From NCBI GenBank assembly GCA_027422505.1, contig JAPQWV010000326.1, forward strand, positions 1 to 64,000: a DNA stretch of 64,000 nt, given 5' to 3'. How positions within the stretch are numbered: the first letter of the stretch is position 1; each line of letters begins with the position of its first letter. The stretch comes from Craterostigma plantagineum. Lineage: Eukaryota > Streptophyta > Magnoliopsida > Lamiales > Linderniaceae. Positions 1 to 10,654 of the stretch are shown piece after piece. Position numbers and translations under genes: made by a program. The notes beneath the pieces are model-generated. The model saw only the letters and a list, made by a program, of their open reading frames with translations. It was not told the DNA's origin and ran no database searches.

Positions 1-856
1 TTTCCATTGCGGTTTTCAGCTTGAATGCTTTGTCCAAATCACCTGCCCGAACGTATCCATTCATCAAAGTGTTGAAACTCACAACGCTTGGCCTCAAACC
101 CCATTTCGTAATACTGTCGAACACCATGCGTGCGAGCCACATGTCGCCTTCCCGACAGAATTTGTGCATCAAGATGTTGAAAAAATACAAGCTTGGAGGA
201 TATCCACTCTCCAAAACCTCCCCATAAAAGCTCCACACCAGCTTAAAATCTTTAGAAGTCAGTAAATGCTGAAGCAACATCTTATGACAATCGAAAGGAA
301 CCTTGAACTGACACTTCTTACACAGCCTGACGATTCGAATTGCATCATCGACAAAACCCAATTCCAAATAAGCACTTACCAGCATGTAAAAAACGTGGAG
401 ATCGGATCTTTGCCCAGCTCTAGCCTCGACGATCGCGTCGAAAACATCTCCAGCCGAGCCCTTCCCTCTTCTCGAAACGACGATTTGTATCAAAGTCTTT
501 GCTTCTGGGAGCATTTGATGTGTGCATAAGAAGTGGATCATAGTGCAGTAGGAACTGAGTGTTTGGCGAAAAGAGGAGTTTTGAGGACGCGAAAGCCATT
601 GAAAGAGCTGAAACACGGAGTTCGGCGGCAGAGGGTGAGGGTTTAGGGCGATGAGGCTGATGATGTGATGGGGTCTGAGTGACGGGAGGATTTTCTTGAG
701 TGAAGATTGTAAGGGATTCGACGGCGAGTTTCGGACTGCTTGAGCTAGGACGGTGAGAACGGGATCATCGTGGTGGTCCGCCGGCGGCGAAGCGTACCAC
801 GGCGCGTTGGCACGGTGGATAGGTGGTTGTCTTCTTGATATGCTCTTTGAGGCCAT
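1..856 (-). CDS. Pentatricopeptide repeat protein, 5' part (cut by window edge)
   Basis: The frame opens at ATG 854-856 and runs without a stop to base 1, giving about 285 residues of an intronless protein whose C-terminal part lies outside the window. From about residue 150 the sequence falls into 35-residue PPR-like helical pairs. The last visible repeats contain PSLYFFNILMHKFCREGD and VVSFNTLMNGYVRAGDLDKA, both P-type signatures. The first ~100 residues are Pro/Ser-rich and could include an organelle transit peptide. P-class PPR proteins usually bind organellar RNA and affect its processing or stability. The visible part reminds me of Arabidopsis At1g09680, but the assignment to one ortholog is weak. 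The start is the first in-frame ATG. Confidence 0.85.
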   Translation of the reverse strand, partial: MASKSISRRQPPIHRANAPWYASPPADHHDDPVLTVLAQAVRNSPSNPLQSSLKKILPSLRPHHIISLIALNPHPLPPNSVFQLFQWLSRPQNSSFRQTLSSYCTMIHFLCTHQMLPEAKTLIQIVVSRRGKGSAGDVFDAIVEARAGQRSDLHVFYMLVSAYLELGFVDDAIRIVRLCKKCQFKVPFDCHKMLLQHLLTSKDFKLVWSFYGEVLESGYPPSLYFFNILMHKFCREGDMWLARMVFDSITKWGLRPSVVSFNTLMNGYVRAGDLDKAFKLKTAME

Positions 857-1229
857 ACGAGAGAGTTTGGACTTGCTAGTAAGAGTTTTTCTATGGAAGG
901 ACTTATTTGGGCTTATTGTGGCCCAAATTCGTAGCAATTTTTTTTTTTTTTCATTTTTAATCCCTGTTTTTATAACATCATCAAATGATCAAAACTAACT
1001 AAGATGCGTTTACGAAATTTCGTTACTGCTTTTGCTTGTGACTGCGCTTGCTTGTGAAATATTAACCGAAAACCATCAAATTCAGATTACAAATAACAAG
1101 GCGAAGCCAAACTAGGAAGAGAAGATGCAAACATAGTTTTGTGTTGTCCAAACATCACCTAATGTAACAATGCATACAAAGATTCATAGATGAAACTGGG
1201 AATAATCAAGCAAAAGAAGAAGAAACATC
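857..1229. other. Spacer: PPR 5' flank and GS 3' flank
   Basis: About 370 bases between the PPR start codon and the glutamine synthetase stop codon, both genes on the minus strand. It should hold the GS 3' UTR and the PPR promoter. A run of about 13 T lies near 938-951. I see no gene here. Confidence 0.6.
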
Positions 1230-3608
1230 TCAAGGCTTGGAGAGAATGGTGGTCTCAGCAATCATGGAGGTGACGACGTAGGGATCCATGTTAGAAGCAG
1301 GCCTCCTATCCTCGAAATACCCTTTGCCTTCTTTCTCAGTGTCCCGACCCACACGAACCGAAGCACCACGGTTCGCAACTCCCTGTCAACAAATGCCAGC
1401 ATTCAATTACTCGAGTTTCGCGAGAAAAAATGAAAGAAATAATATTATTTTTCATTTTCGAGCTTACCCATTTGAAGGTGTGGATATTAGCAGTCTCATG
1501 TTTCCCGGTGAGACGACGCTCGTTGCCTTCACCGTAGGCAGCAATGTGCTCTTTGTGCTTCAATCCGAGCTTTTCAATGGCCTTCTTGATCACTTCATAT
1601 CCACCTTCTTCCCTCATAGATTTAGTGCTGGAAATACAAATCATTGTTAGCTTTTGTATAATCGACGACAATTACTACTTGATTATTGCATGTAAGTAAG
1701 AACTCACCTGTAGTTGGTGTGAGCACCAGCTCCATTCCAGTCACCCTAGTGCAGGGATTTATAAATAGAATAATGTCATCATAAATGATTTTCTCGAAAA
1801 ACTATGCAAATCATATACAAAAAATGCTCACGTCGATAGGTTTGGGATCGAATGATACCACGACTCCAGCAATTTCAGTGATCCTCTGTTCACAATAAGA
1901 ATCTCAGTACCGATACAAATTCAAAGATGAGTTTCAATTCCTCTTTGTATAAATCTATACATACATACCTCTAAGATGTAACGAGCAATCCACACCTCAT
2001 CAGCTGCTGAGATACCAACCGCTGGTCCAACTTGGAATTCCCACTATAAAATTATTTCAGAAAAATATTATCTATTCTCATACATGTATCTCCGTGTGAG
2101 TGTGTGTGTGTGGTCGAGCAAATATGAGCTTAGCAATGCTTATACCTGACCAGGCATAACTTCTCCATTGATACCGCTAATGTTAATCCCAGCGTAGAGG
2201 CACGCCTTGTAGTGTGCATCAACCACATCACGTCCGAAAGCTTTGTCTGCTCCAATTCCACAGTAGTATGGTCCCTATATAAACGACTACGATCAGATCA
2301 TTGATTGTAACTAAATTAGGACTAAACAAAGATCGATACTGTAACCAATATCTGTGCATCGAATAATAAATGCGACAAGGATAGGTAACGAACAAAATGA
2401 ATGTCAGGAAAAACAGAATCGAGACAGTTATGATTGATCACCTGAGGTCCAGGGTAACCACCATTGGGCCAACCGAGAGGCCACTTAATGTCCTTTTGCA
2501 GCAAAGTGTATTCTTGCTCAATACCATACCTAATAATAAAGATCATCGTGTTTAAGTCCTGCTACCAAGGCAAATAAAGAAATTCTGCAATTTACAAAAA
2601 TGTTTTCAATACCATGGCACTTCAGCTACAACGTCAGGGTGGCTAAAGATTTTGGCAGCTGCGTGCCTCTTGTTCGTCGGGATCGGTTCGCCGGCCGGAG
2701 TATAAGCATCACACATGACCTAAAACACGGAAAGAGTTAAGAAAAGAATCTGTTAACTCTAACAAGGTACAATAAAAAGCCGAAGCAGAGACTGCAGATT
2801 CTAAGTGACGTAGCTCACCAAGATGTTGTTGCCCCTTCTAAATGGATCCTTGAAGATTGCTTGGGGGCTGTTTTAGAGACAACATATATTTTTAAATATA
2901 GTTCAAAAAAGGCAAATACCAAAGTAAATGCACTGAATTCCTTACTATAGAATCACTTCACTGTCTTCTCCAGGAGCTTGGCCTGTGCTAGAACCATCGT
3001 AGTTCCATTTCGGCAGCTTTGAAGGATCGCTCACTGGTCCAGAGAGCGTCTGTAGAGAAATATTATTATCAACATAAAGCACTCAATCGACACTCAAAAC
3101 AAGATGAAAACTGGGAGTATCTGTAGAGAAACATTCTATTCCAAGTCAACATAGAACTGTAAATAGAAATCAAAACAAGACAGTGAATCGTACCCTAGCT
3201 TTGCTCCTCATGTCCATGCCAGAGCCACCAATCCTGTCGGAATCATACGAGCACACATATGAAGGAAAAATAAAGAGTAAAAAAAAGCAACAGAGTCCGA
3301 TTAAGGTGAGATCTAATGTAAGGTAGCAGAAAGAACACTGTCTAGATCAAAATCCTTTCCCAAACAGCCCTAGCTTCGGATCAAAGCAGATATGACGAAT
3401 ATCAAACACTGGGAGCATAATCCACACAAGGATCGCTAAAGCGGAAAACCGAATACCATAAAGGAAGTAAAACATGCTACACGAGCTTCCAAACAGAGCA
3501 ACACATTAACACTCTTCAAATGATACAAACATACCAGACATATTCCGCAATGATCTTCTCAGTTGATTCAGAGAGGTTTAGGTTGATGAGATCTGATAGC
3601 AGAGACAT
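1230..3608 (-). CDS. GLN1: Cytosolic glutamine synthetase (GS1), 12 exons
   Basis: Joins ammonium to glutamate using ATP, giving glutamine, in the cytosol. Exons (minus order): 3535-3608, 3194-3233, 2946-3049, 2819-2867, 2613-2719, 2442-2529, 2146-2274, 1969-2043, 1832-1885, 1708-1745, 1468-1627, 1230-1382. They sum to 1071 nt, or 356 residues, the usual GS1 length, with phases that agree at every junction and GT-AG borders. The protein begins [20 protein letters not shown] and has no plastid transit peptide. It also lacks the C-terminal extension of plastid GS2, which supports the cytosolic form. Hallmarks seen include [17 protein letters not shown], the [10 protein letters not shown] stretch and the catalytic-site segment [14 protein letters not shown]. 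The ORFs visible at 1336-1671 and 2322-2546 are fragments of this gene read through introns. The paralog number within GLN1 cannot be settled here. Confidence 0.97.
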
Positions 3609-4281
3609 CTTTTCTTCTTTTCGCTCAAGAGCTTTCACTGACGATATGAATGATTGATTATTAGCAGTGGAGCTGAGGTCCAAAGAACTGTCGTTTCGTT
3701 ATATAGAAAGAGAGTTGAGAGAGAGACGCAAATGCATTGAGTTGCGTGTCTATAATATTACTGAAATTTATGACACACTGCTAAACAAGAAAATGGAGCT
3801 ATTATTTTATTCTATAAATTTGCAATATTATTAATGTAGCAAATTATTGATCTTATGATATAACGAGTTAAAAGAAGAAATAATAAAGGCTTATAGTCAT
3901 TTTGTCATTTTGATTAAAATAGGAACATAATAAATACACTTCGATGTATGCCCTTTTTCATCCAACGTCATGACTCATGATGCATGTTTTGTACTAAAAA
4001 GCATAGATGAATCGCTTCTCTTTTGTACGGAACTGAGATTATAGTACAATTAACTTACTAATTAAACATATCAAGAGAGGTAAAGAGATACAAGATTCAT
4101 CTTTAGTGCTTTCAAATCATTTATTAATGTAATAATAGATGCATGGTCGAATCAACAATGCATTTGAAATAATCGATGCATTTGTCGGTCCATTTAATAA
4201 TACTTACATTATTTGTAACTTTTACGTAATTGTTGGAAAAATCTGATGCGATGTTACGAAAAGTTATAAGGTTTTATATTA
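3609..4281. other. GS1 upstream region
   Basis: About 670 bases of AT-rich DNA upstream of GS1, holding the likely 5' UTR and promoter. No coding frame or RNA gene is visible. It ends at the TA target site of a MITE. Confidence 0.55.
3699..3707 (-). promoter_or_regulatory. Putative TATA box of the GS1 gene
   Basis: The minus strand reads TCTATATAA about 90 bases upstream of the GS1 ATG, followed by a CT-rich leader. Spacing is right for a plant core promoter with a 5' UTR of about 60 bases. Inferred from motif and position only. Confidence 0.5.
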
Positions 4282-4538
4282 CTCCATCATATTTTATTTA
4301 CATGTTATATAAGAAGGTTTTTTCACTTATATTAAGAAAGAAAATAAAATGTCTAATATACCCTTAATTAATTGCTTAAGCCTATTCAATATACTTGATT
4401 CCATTTATTGATTGAAAAGAGTAAAAAAAAGATAAAACTGTAAATATGATAAATATTTGTATTGAAATCTGTAAAACGACATCTAATTAGAAATAAAATT
4501 AAATAGCTAAAACCACATGTAAATAGAATCGGAGGGAG
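4282..4538. mobile_element. Stowaway-like MITE, 257 bp
   Basis: Both sides carry the dinucleotide TA (4280-4281 and 4539-4540). The right end read on the minus strand is CTCCCTCCGATTCTATTTAC, and the left end is CTCCATCATATTTTATTTAC, an imperfect terminal inverted repeat that extends through ACATG. CTCCCTCC ends with a TA target duplication are the mark of Stowaway elements of the Tc1/mariner group. The interior is AT-rich and has no ORF, so the element is non-autonomous. Confidence 0.75.
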
Positions 4539-5080
4539 TACTTTTTAAGTAGAGCTTATGTACGTGGGGCCAATTCAAAGCCTTCGAAATCACCAATCGG
4601 ATTAATATTGATGTCATATGATTTTATCCGCTACCTCTTCGTGATAAAACGGTGGAATTATCGAACATGAGCACTTCTGTCTTCTATCATCTATGCCATT
4701 TCTTTTATCATTTCCATTCAATATTTTTCTAATAAAGTGAACGTCACGGGCCAGGCGTGGGAGGTCATAGTTACTTTTAATATCATATTATAACTTATAA
4801 GGTGAATATATACGTTGAATATTCAACACATGGGCAATAATCATCCGTACACAGTTCGTATCATATGTACAAGAAAAAATATTATTTAAATTGAATAAAA
4901 CTTCCCTGACTTTTTGATCCGTGGATTGATGATAAAGATGATGAAACGTTTGCTTTGAAATTCTTTGTATATAGACACTTTGCCAGTGCTACTACATCGT
5001 ATATAAAAACATTGAAAATGTCAAAACATAAGATGGCTCTCCGAATCTTGTATTTCGCCTCTCCGCTTCTTATACATTTG
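4539..5080. other. Spacer between MITE and LTR element
   Basis: About 540 bases of AT-rich sequence with no recognisable gene, ending at the TTAGA target site of the retrotransposon. Confidence 0.5.
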
Positions 5081-5085
5081 TTAGA

Positions 5086-5574
5086 TGTTAGGCCGATTTA
5101 TCCAACCTTGTACTGATTCATAGGATTAGTATTACCTGATACGATGAAATACGAAAGCAATAAATTAGTAATACCACGAGACGGATTGTAGAGTTGGAAC
5201 GGAGAGCGCGCGAGTTCTTCAGAAAAGTCGTCAACTCTATGATTTATCCAACCTTGTACTGATTCATAGGATTAGTATTACCTGATACGATGAAATACGA
5301 AAGCAATAAATTAGTAATACCACGAGACGGATTGTAGAGTTGGAACGGAGAGCGCGCGAGTTCTTAAGAAAAGTCGTCAACTCTATTAATGAATCAGCAA
5401 CCCTAAACACTGATGTGTTTAGGGTATTTATACATATGCCCTAATGGGCTAATTGGGCCCAATATAACTAATATACCCACAAGTCGGGTATATTTACAAT
5501 TAAGTCCTAGGGCAGAATAAACTACAAGATTAAGATAACCTACTTTAATTGAACACAATAAATAATTCCCAACA
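5086..5574 (-). repeat. 3' LTR (489 bp, carrying an internal duplication)
   Basis: Matches the 343-bp LTR at 10655-10997 but is 146 bp longer because of an internal tandem duplication. It begins (plus strand) TGTTAGGCCGATT and ends CCCAACA. A minus-strand TATA box (tatttata at 5425-5432) and the hairpin next to it (5401-5424) are also present in this copy. Confidence 0.95.
5095..5386. repeat. 146-bp tandem duplication inside the 3' LTR
   Basis: The segment at 5095-5240 is repeated at 5241-5386. I noticed a single difference between the copies (gttcttcag against gttcttaag). The other LTR has only one copy. In the element's orientation the duplicated part lies downstream of the TATA box, in R-U5. 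Confidence 0.95.
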
Positions 5575-5586
5575 ATCTCCCCCTTT
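5575..5586 (-). other. Polypurine tract next to the 3' LTR
   Basis: The minus strand reads AAAGGGGGAGAT directly before the 3' LTR, the usual position and composition of the plus-strand primer of plant Copia elements. It fixes the element's orientation. Confidence 0.85.
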
Positions 5587-8096
5587 GTGTTCAATTTGCA
5601 ATTCAGCGCTGGTTATCTTCGTCTTGTACTCGTCCTGTGTCCTCAAAGAACACGTATCAGAGTTGTGTACGTGAATGCATTTGCATGCATGTTCTTCTTC
5701 ATTCACCTCCTCCTTTATCATGTGACCTCTTCTTCAAAAGATCTTTCAAGCTCATCGTCTCTTGAACTTCTCTTCTCTTAACTGTCTGTTGGATCGCCTC
5801 TTTTTGTGTTCGATCTCTCTCCTGGATAGTCACCACTCCCCCTACGTTTGTTCAACCTTTTGTTGGATTGAGGAGTTCTCTTTAAATTTGGAGAGACATA
5901 CACAAGTCGAATCTTCGTGTTCCAGCTCTTCCTTCACTTGTCGCAACTCCCCATGAGGCGACAACTTCAATCGTTGGACTCTGTGGTCTTCGCTTGATTC
6001 TTGGCGACGCTTGAGATTTGGCATTTTCTGATCTATATTGCACTTTCGTCGTGGTGTTGCTCCCATTTTGCTTTAGTACTCCTCCCCCTCATGAAGATCG
6101 AGGGAGATCGTCATGCGATAGGTCAAAATGGGGCATCTTCTTTGGCAAAAAGATCGCGTCGTCGGGACAAGAAGAAGGTGTACGTAGTGTGCATTTTCCG
6201 AAAATGTGTCTCGGCTCCTTCGGATTTTTCCATCAATTACATGAGAGCCTATCTTCACAGTGGTACGCGCGGCGGAAATGGTGGGTGCTCGGGTTGGGTA
6301 ATAACCTGACGGAGCCACAAAGGTAGTCCGTCGACACGACTCAGAGTTAACTGAGACGTGGCCTGTGAGGATAGGGCTTTATAAACCGGGGCCACATAGG
6401 CGTCCCGTTAACATCAATCTAGGAGCATAGCTCATAGACGATGGCCTGAAACCGTTGTTGTTTTGACGTTGCAACGGTAGGACTTCCTTCCGATCATCGA
6501 AGCATGTCGTAGTAGGACATGTCTACGAAAGTTCTGATCTGGTCACAAAGTCCAGATAAGAAAAAAAGTGTATGTGTCCTAAAAAGATATAAAAATATTT
6601 GGATGGTGAGGACACACTAGACTCGATGTGTTCAATAAAATTCAGTGGTGTGGGGCTGACTACCACTTAGTTCAATATCTCCTGCTTCCAAGTGAAGCAG
6701 TGATAGATTACGCGGCTCCCCGTAATTTAGTGAAACATCGGTCTGTTGGGAGATCGATGAGTGGGTAAGGCTTGGTTGTGCATGCGCCGTTGGACCTAAT
6801 GCGACGACTTCTACCGGGGACTAATAAAATTAGCACCTGTACCTATGGGGGTTGGTCCGAGTAATTTGTGACTAAGGGAATTTTGTATCTTCCGCTCTTC
6901 GGTCTTGTCAAGAATTTCCAAATAGGGGTAGCTCTATGAACTTGAATCGTCACTAATACTCGGCTACGTTCCGGGGTTAGGTTCAGTTTGGTCTGACTGA
7001 ACCATGGGAACTTAGAATCCATGCATTCGTCAATTTGGTGAGTGCTGCTTGGTCAGCGAGTTGGAGCAGGTCGGTTGAGATCATCTTCGTGATAGTGTAC
7101 GGTTGTCACGCCTTTTGGAATTCTTGAACTCTTGTAGGCTTGAGATTCGTCCTTCAAATATATCTTTGGAAGACAGGGGAACTCTTTTGAAGTAAGATTA
7201 TGAGAGTATGAGGCCTTTCTTTCTTTTTTTTTTTTTTTTGCCTTTTCTCTTCTTTTTTTTTTTTTTTGCACTTCTTTTTTTTTGTTTTTTTTTCATATAT
7301 ATATGTAATATCTTAATAATCATATAATAGTAACTATATATTATATTATTTATATATTTTATATGGATAACGATATAGATATATATTTTAAATCCTCCTA
7401 CTCAAAGCATGCTTCTTAAAACCGAGTTGCTCCCCCTCAAAAGATGCATATTCGGATTAAAATTATCGTTCGAGAATCTCTTTCCCAAGTTCACACATTA
7501 AGTTCGCTCCCCCTAAAAAAATTTGTTATTGCTCCCCTTAAGACAAATATAAGAGTTGCTTCTCTTTTTTAAAAAAAGGTAGCTCCCCCTCAAATTTAGC
7601 TCAAATAAGAAAAATGGTATTTAGTTGACTACGGAATATACCTTATGAGTTTCAAAATCTTGCAAGGTTATGAAAATGCATATTTAAACATGTACCATTT
7701 TTGAAAAATAAAGGCATTTATCAATTCAGTTTATATGCATACACAAAAGTTTAAGCTCGAAGATTCTTCAAGATGTATGCATAATGAAAATGTACCTATA
7801 ACATGGTATTTAATGCACTTCAGCTCATGTATGCATGCAAAAATTTGGAATTTAAGATCTTTTTGAAGCATGCATAACTATAATGTACCCTTTAGTTTCA
7901 AAGTAGGTATATAGTCTTTTCAGTTCGATACGCATGCCAAAAGTTTAACTATGGAATGCATATATATAGAATTTACCTACGATTGGTTGCTCGCATCGCT
8001 AACCAGTCGTGTCTGTGGAGCAACCCGAGATGCCATACACGCTGGGATGTTTGGCTGCCCTCGTCGCATACCAGTCATGAGTGTGGAGCAGCTCTC
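5587..8096 (-). other. Retroelement interior without recognisable pol genes
   Basis: About 2.5 kb between the ORF and the PPT. Short frames exist on both strands but none shows a protease, integrase or reverse-transcriptase motif. Perfect CTCCCCCT octamers (AGGGGGAG on the element strand) occur at 5836, 6082, 7430, 7507 and 7583, besides the one in the PPT at 5577, with shorter variants near 5947, 6716 and 7532. Long T runs lie at 7217-7279. An imperfect direct repeat of about 70 bases covers roughly 7980-8125. Confidence 0.7.
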
Positions 8097-9395
8097 TTAG
8101 TACCTACTCATGCTGGGATATTTGCAAACATTATCGGGACTTTGGTACCCATTTTGGATGGGTCCTCCCTTATTAGCAGAAAACGGGTTAAGCACATAAG
8201 GTGTCAAATAATTATCCATTAATATAGCTTTAGGTATCCATTTAGGACTAATTTGACACGGGTATGACATTTCAGCACATATGAACGTGTTATTCGAAGA
8301 TGATTTAAAAATTTTCTCTGAAGCCAGTCGCATAAGATGTTTCTCAGACTTAACCTGGACTGAATATTTCATGAAGGCATAAGAACATATAGAATTATAG
8401 GCATTGTTAGTACATGAAATGTTCTTCCTACTTGAAGTGTTCACACGATTCACATCAAAATGATGACTTTTCTTAGAACTTTGCTTACTAGAATGATTAA
8501 AATTTTTGGATGGGTAAGCAATTCCACATCTATCGTTCTTTAAGGAAAGAGATGTTTTGGAGGCTTGAGAAATCTGCTTGATTGAGCTTGGAACTTCTTC
8601 TTTGCACGCTTCTTTTTTGATGGGAATGGGAGAGGAAAACTCTTGAACATTTTCGACTTTTATTTTCGCAGATAATTTTGCTTTTCCTTTCTCCTTCCTA
8701 ATTTTCATTTGTTCCTTAGCTATCTTTAAAGCTCGACTTTTACTTAGCGTTTCAGCTTCAGTCAATATTGACTTAGAATTATTCGTAAAAGTTTTCTCTA
8801 TTTTACTTTTAGGAACAAAAGCGTCAATTTGAGTTCCCTTATCCTGCTTAGACAATGATATTTCTATAGAATGATTATTTGGGACAAGTAAGGGCGGGGA
8901 ATTTCTGAGATTTGATATCTCCTCTAAAAGTTTTTCCTTCTCCGCTCGAAAGCCTACTCTTTCCGATTCCAAGGTTGCATTTAATACGGAAATTTTACTG
9001 GCAACCTCCGGAATTTCCAACCACGATATAGGTCTATTACAATGTAAATTGTTTTCCCCGTCAAGCGCCGAAAACGGATTTTGGTCGACTAGCTTCGCAA
9101 TAATTGTCTCTAAAGGGATAGGTCTAGTATACCATTTATTGAGGTATTTAAAAATAATCTCATATTGTTGAGCAGCTACATTCCACTCAGTTGCTATGAG
9201 TTCTAGACGATTTAGCTCAAGTAATTCATGCTTTAATTCCTTAATTTCTTTAGCTTGTTCATTCGCTTTCTGTTCCCAATGATACGACATATTGAACGTG
9301 GCTATTGAAAGTTCAGTTCTGGAAAAAAATTGGTTTTGTTGGAGATACAGTGAAGTTTCGAAACAATTATGAACGTCGAAAATTTTGGTGTGCAC
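8097..9395 (-). CDS. Retroelement ORF, 432 aa, coiled-coil, Gag-like candidate
   Basis: The only long frame in the retroelement, running in the element's sense direction. Residues ~38-65 and ~125-165 are rich in Lys/Glu/Leu and should form coiled coils (for example QAKEIKELKHELLELNRLEL). The middle is rich in Ser and Lys. I see no CCHC zinc knuckle and no protease DSG motif. Near the C terminus PKWIPKA resembles the W(V/I)PK linker found after Gag in Copia polyproteins. The position after a long leader fits Gag, but the distance from the primer site (1.2 kb) is large. It may be a Gag-derived or unrelated element protein. The first ATG was taken as start; an internal Met at residue 36 (MSYHWEQKANEQ) is equally plausible. 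Confidence 0.5.
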   Translation of the reverse strand: MHTKIFDVHNCFETSLYLQQNQFFSRTELSIATFNMSYHWEQKANEQAKEIKELKHELLELNRLELIATEWNVAAQQYEIIFKYLNKWYTRPIPLETIIAKLVDQNPFSALDGENNLHCNRPISWLEIPEVASKISVLNATLESERVGFRAEKEKLLEEISNLRNSPPLLVPNNHSIEISLSKQDKGTQIDAFVPKSKIEKTFTNNSKSILTEAETLSKSRALKIAKEQMKIRKEKGKAKLSAKIKVENVQEFSSPIPIKKEACKEEVPSSIKQISQASKTSLSLKNDRCGIAYPSKNFNHSSKQSSKKSHHFDVNRVNTSSRKNISCTNNAYNSICSYAFMKYSVQVKSEKHLMRLASEKIFKSSSNNTFICAEMSYPCQISPKWIPKAILMDNYLTPYVLNPFSANKGGPIQNGYQSPDNVCKYPSMSRY

Positions 9396-10139
9396 CTAAA
9401 AATTTGAGATGATTTCGAAAATTTAGTGAAAATTACCAGAACCTCTTCTATGATTGCCAATCTTGTAGTAGGTTGGATGTGGATCTTAATCGTGTTGATC
9501 AGCTGACTCAAAGAAGACAGATAAGGTTAGATAAGATATACGAAATAAGATGAGTACAATATCTGATTAATATTATTTAATGAGGATTTAATTTCTGAAT
9601 GTCTTCGAAATATTTTCTAAAAATCAAGATAGGAATCTAAATTGATCGTGTTCGAGATCATAGGAGTTTTCGAAATATTTAATATAGAGAAAGTTTTCGA
9701 GTAGTGGTGCGAAATTTGCTTAGTAGAAATAGAAGATGAAGGTTAAAATATAACTTGTAGAAATTATTTTATAATTAGAGGATGTCGACAACTTGAGAAT
9801 TAAAGGATGTCGACAACTTGAGAGTTCAATCATTAAGAGAATTCGAGATATTTAAAATTTAAAATCTGATTTTATATATATATATATATATATAAATATA
9901 TGTATATATAATGATGATGGGGACAAGTGGATGATTGATGAGATTGCGTGAGTTAATGAAAATAAAAGTGGTGATGGTGATTGGTCTAAAATGCAATGAT
10001 GAACGAGTGAAAAAGAAGTAATGATTACAAAATGTGATTATTATGATGATGATGGTTTTCGATATGTGTGCATAGTGATTTTTATTTCGAGATTCTTAAG
10101 TTGATGTCGATATCCCTTTGTTTTTTTTTTTTATATCAG
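9396..10139 (-). other. Retroelement leader, part 1
   Basis: Non-coding leader between the ATGTCGAG array and the ORF. It contains a (TA)n tract near 9876-9905 and two copies of GATGTCGACAACTTGAGA about 25 bases apart near 9780-9825, a looser version of the motif in the array. No gene is visible. Confidence 0.6.
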
Positions 10140-10380
10140 ATGTCGAGCTAGCTAGAAAAATGTCGAGATGAACAAACAATGTCGAGATGGCTAAAAAAGC
10201 AAATGTCGAGATGCTTAAAGTCAAATGTCGAGATACTTAAAATGTCGAGCCTTCAAATAAGATGTCGAGTTACTTAAAATGTCGAGGCTTCAAATAAGAT
10301 GTCGAGGCTTCAAATCAAATGTCGAGGCTTCAAATAAAATGTCGAGGAACTTAAAATGTCGAGAATAAGAAAATGTCGAT
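10140..10380. repeat. Array of twelve ATGTCGAG motifs
   Basis: The octamer ATGTCGAG (CTCGACAT on the element strand) starts at 10140, 10160, 10179, 10203, 10225, 10242, 10262, 10279, 10299, 10319, 10339 and 10356, with a variant ATGTCGAT at 10373. Spacing is 17-24 bases, mostly 17 or 20. Spacers are A-rich, and several are the same phrase (GCTTCAAATAA). It lies in the leader of the retroelement, about 260 bases from the primer binding site. Confidence 0.95.
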
Positions 10381-10639
10381 GAGCGTGAAATTAGCCGCAG
10401 ACTTCGATAAAGATCTCGAGAATTATCTCCTTTTCGCAGAAAAATTCCTGTTCGTCGTCAAAACCTGTTCTTCGGCTGAAAAAATTGATAATATTTCGAT
10501 CAAGAATTACGGAAAGGCAGATATACACCTATGCGTTCTTCAGAAGCCGAGAGGAATTTGGAATTTCTACGAGAAGAATCTGACGATTTTAAAAAATCAG
10601 AACCGAGAAAGAAAACTGATGAATTTGATCCACGATTTC

Positions 10640-10652
10640 GGCTCTGATACCA
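10640..10652 (-). other. Primer binding site for initiator tRNA-Met
   Basis: The minus strand reads TGGTATCAGAGCC, the standard plant initiator-tRNA-Met primer site, two bases inside the 5' LTR. It proves that the element reads on the minus strand. Confidence 0.95.
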
Positions 10653-10654
10653 CT

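Noticed and set aside
6001..6326. Two overlapping ~100-aa plus-strand ORFs
   Set aside because: They lie antisense inside the retroelement, overlap each other in different frames and have no recognisable motif.
8097..9395. The 432-aa ORF as a functional polyprotein or autonomous element
   Set aside because: No protease, integrase, reverse transcriptase, RNase H or CCHC motif can be seen; it is kept only as a Gag-like candidate.
10140..10380. Regularly spaced short repeats resembling a CRISPR array
   Set aside because: Repeat units are only 8 bases, spacers are not unique, there are no cas genes, and it lies within the leader of a plant LTR retrotransposon.
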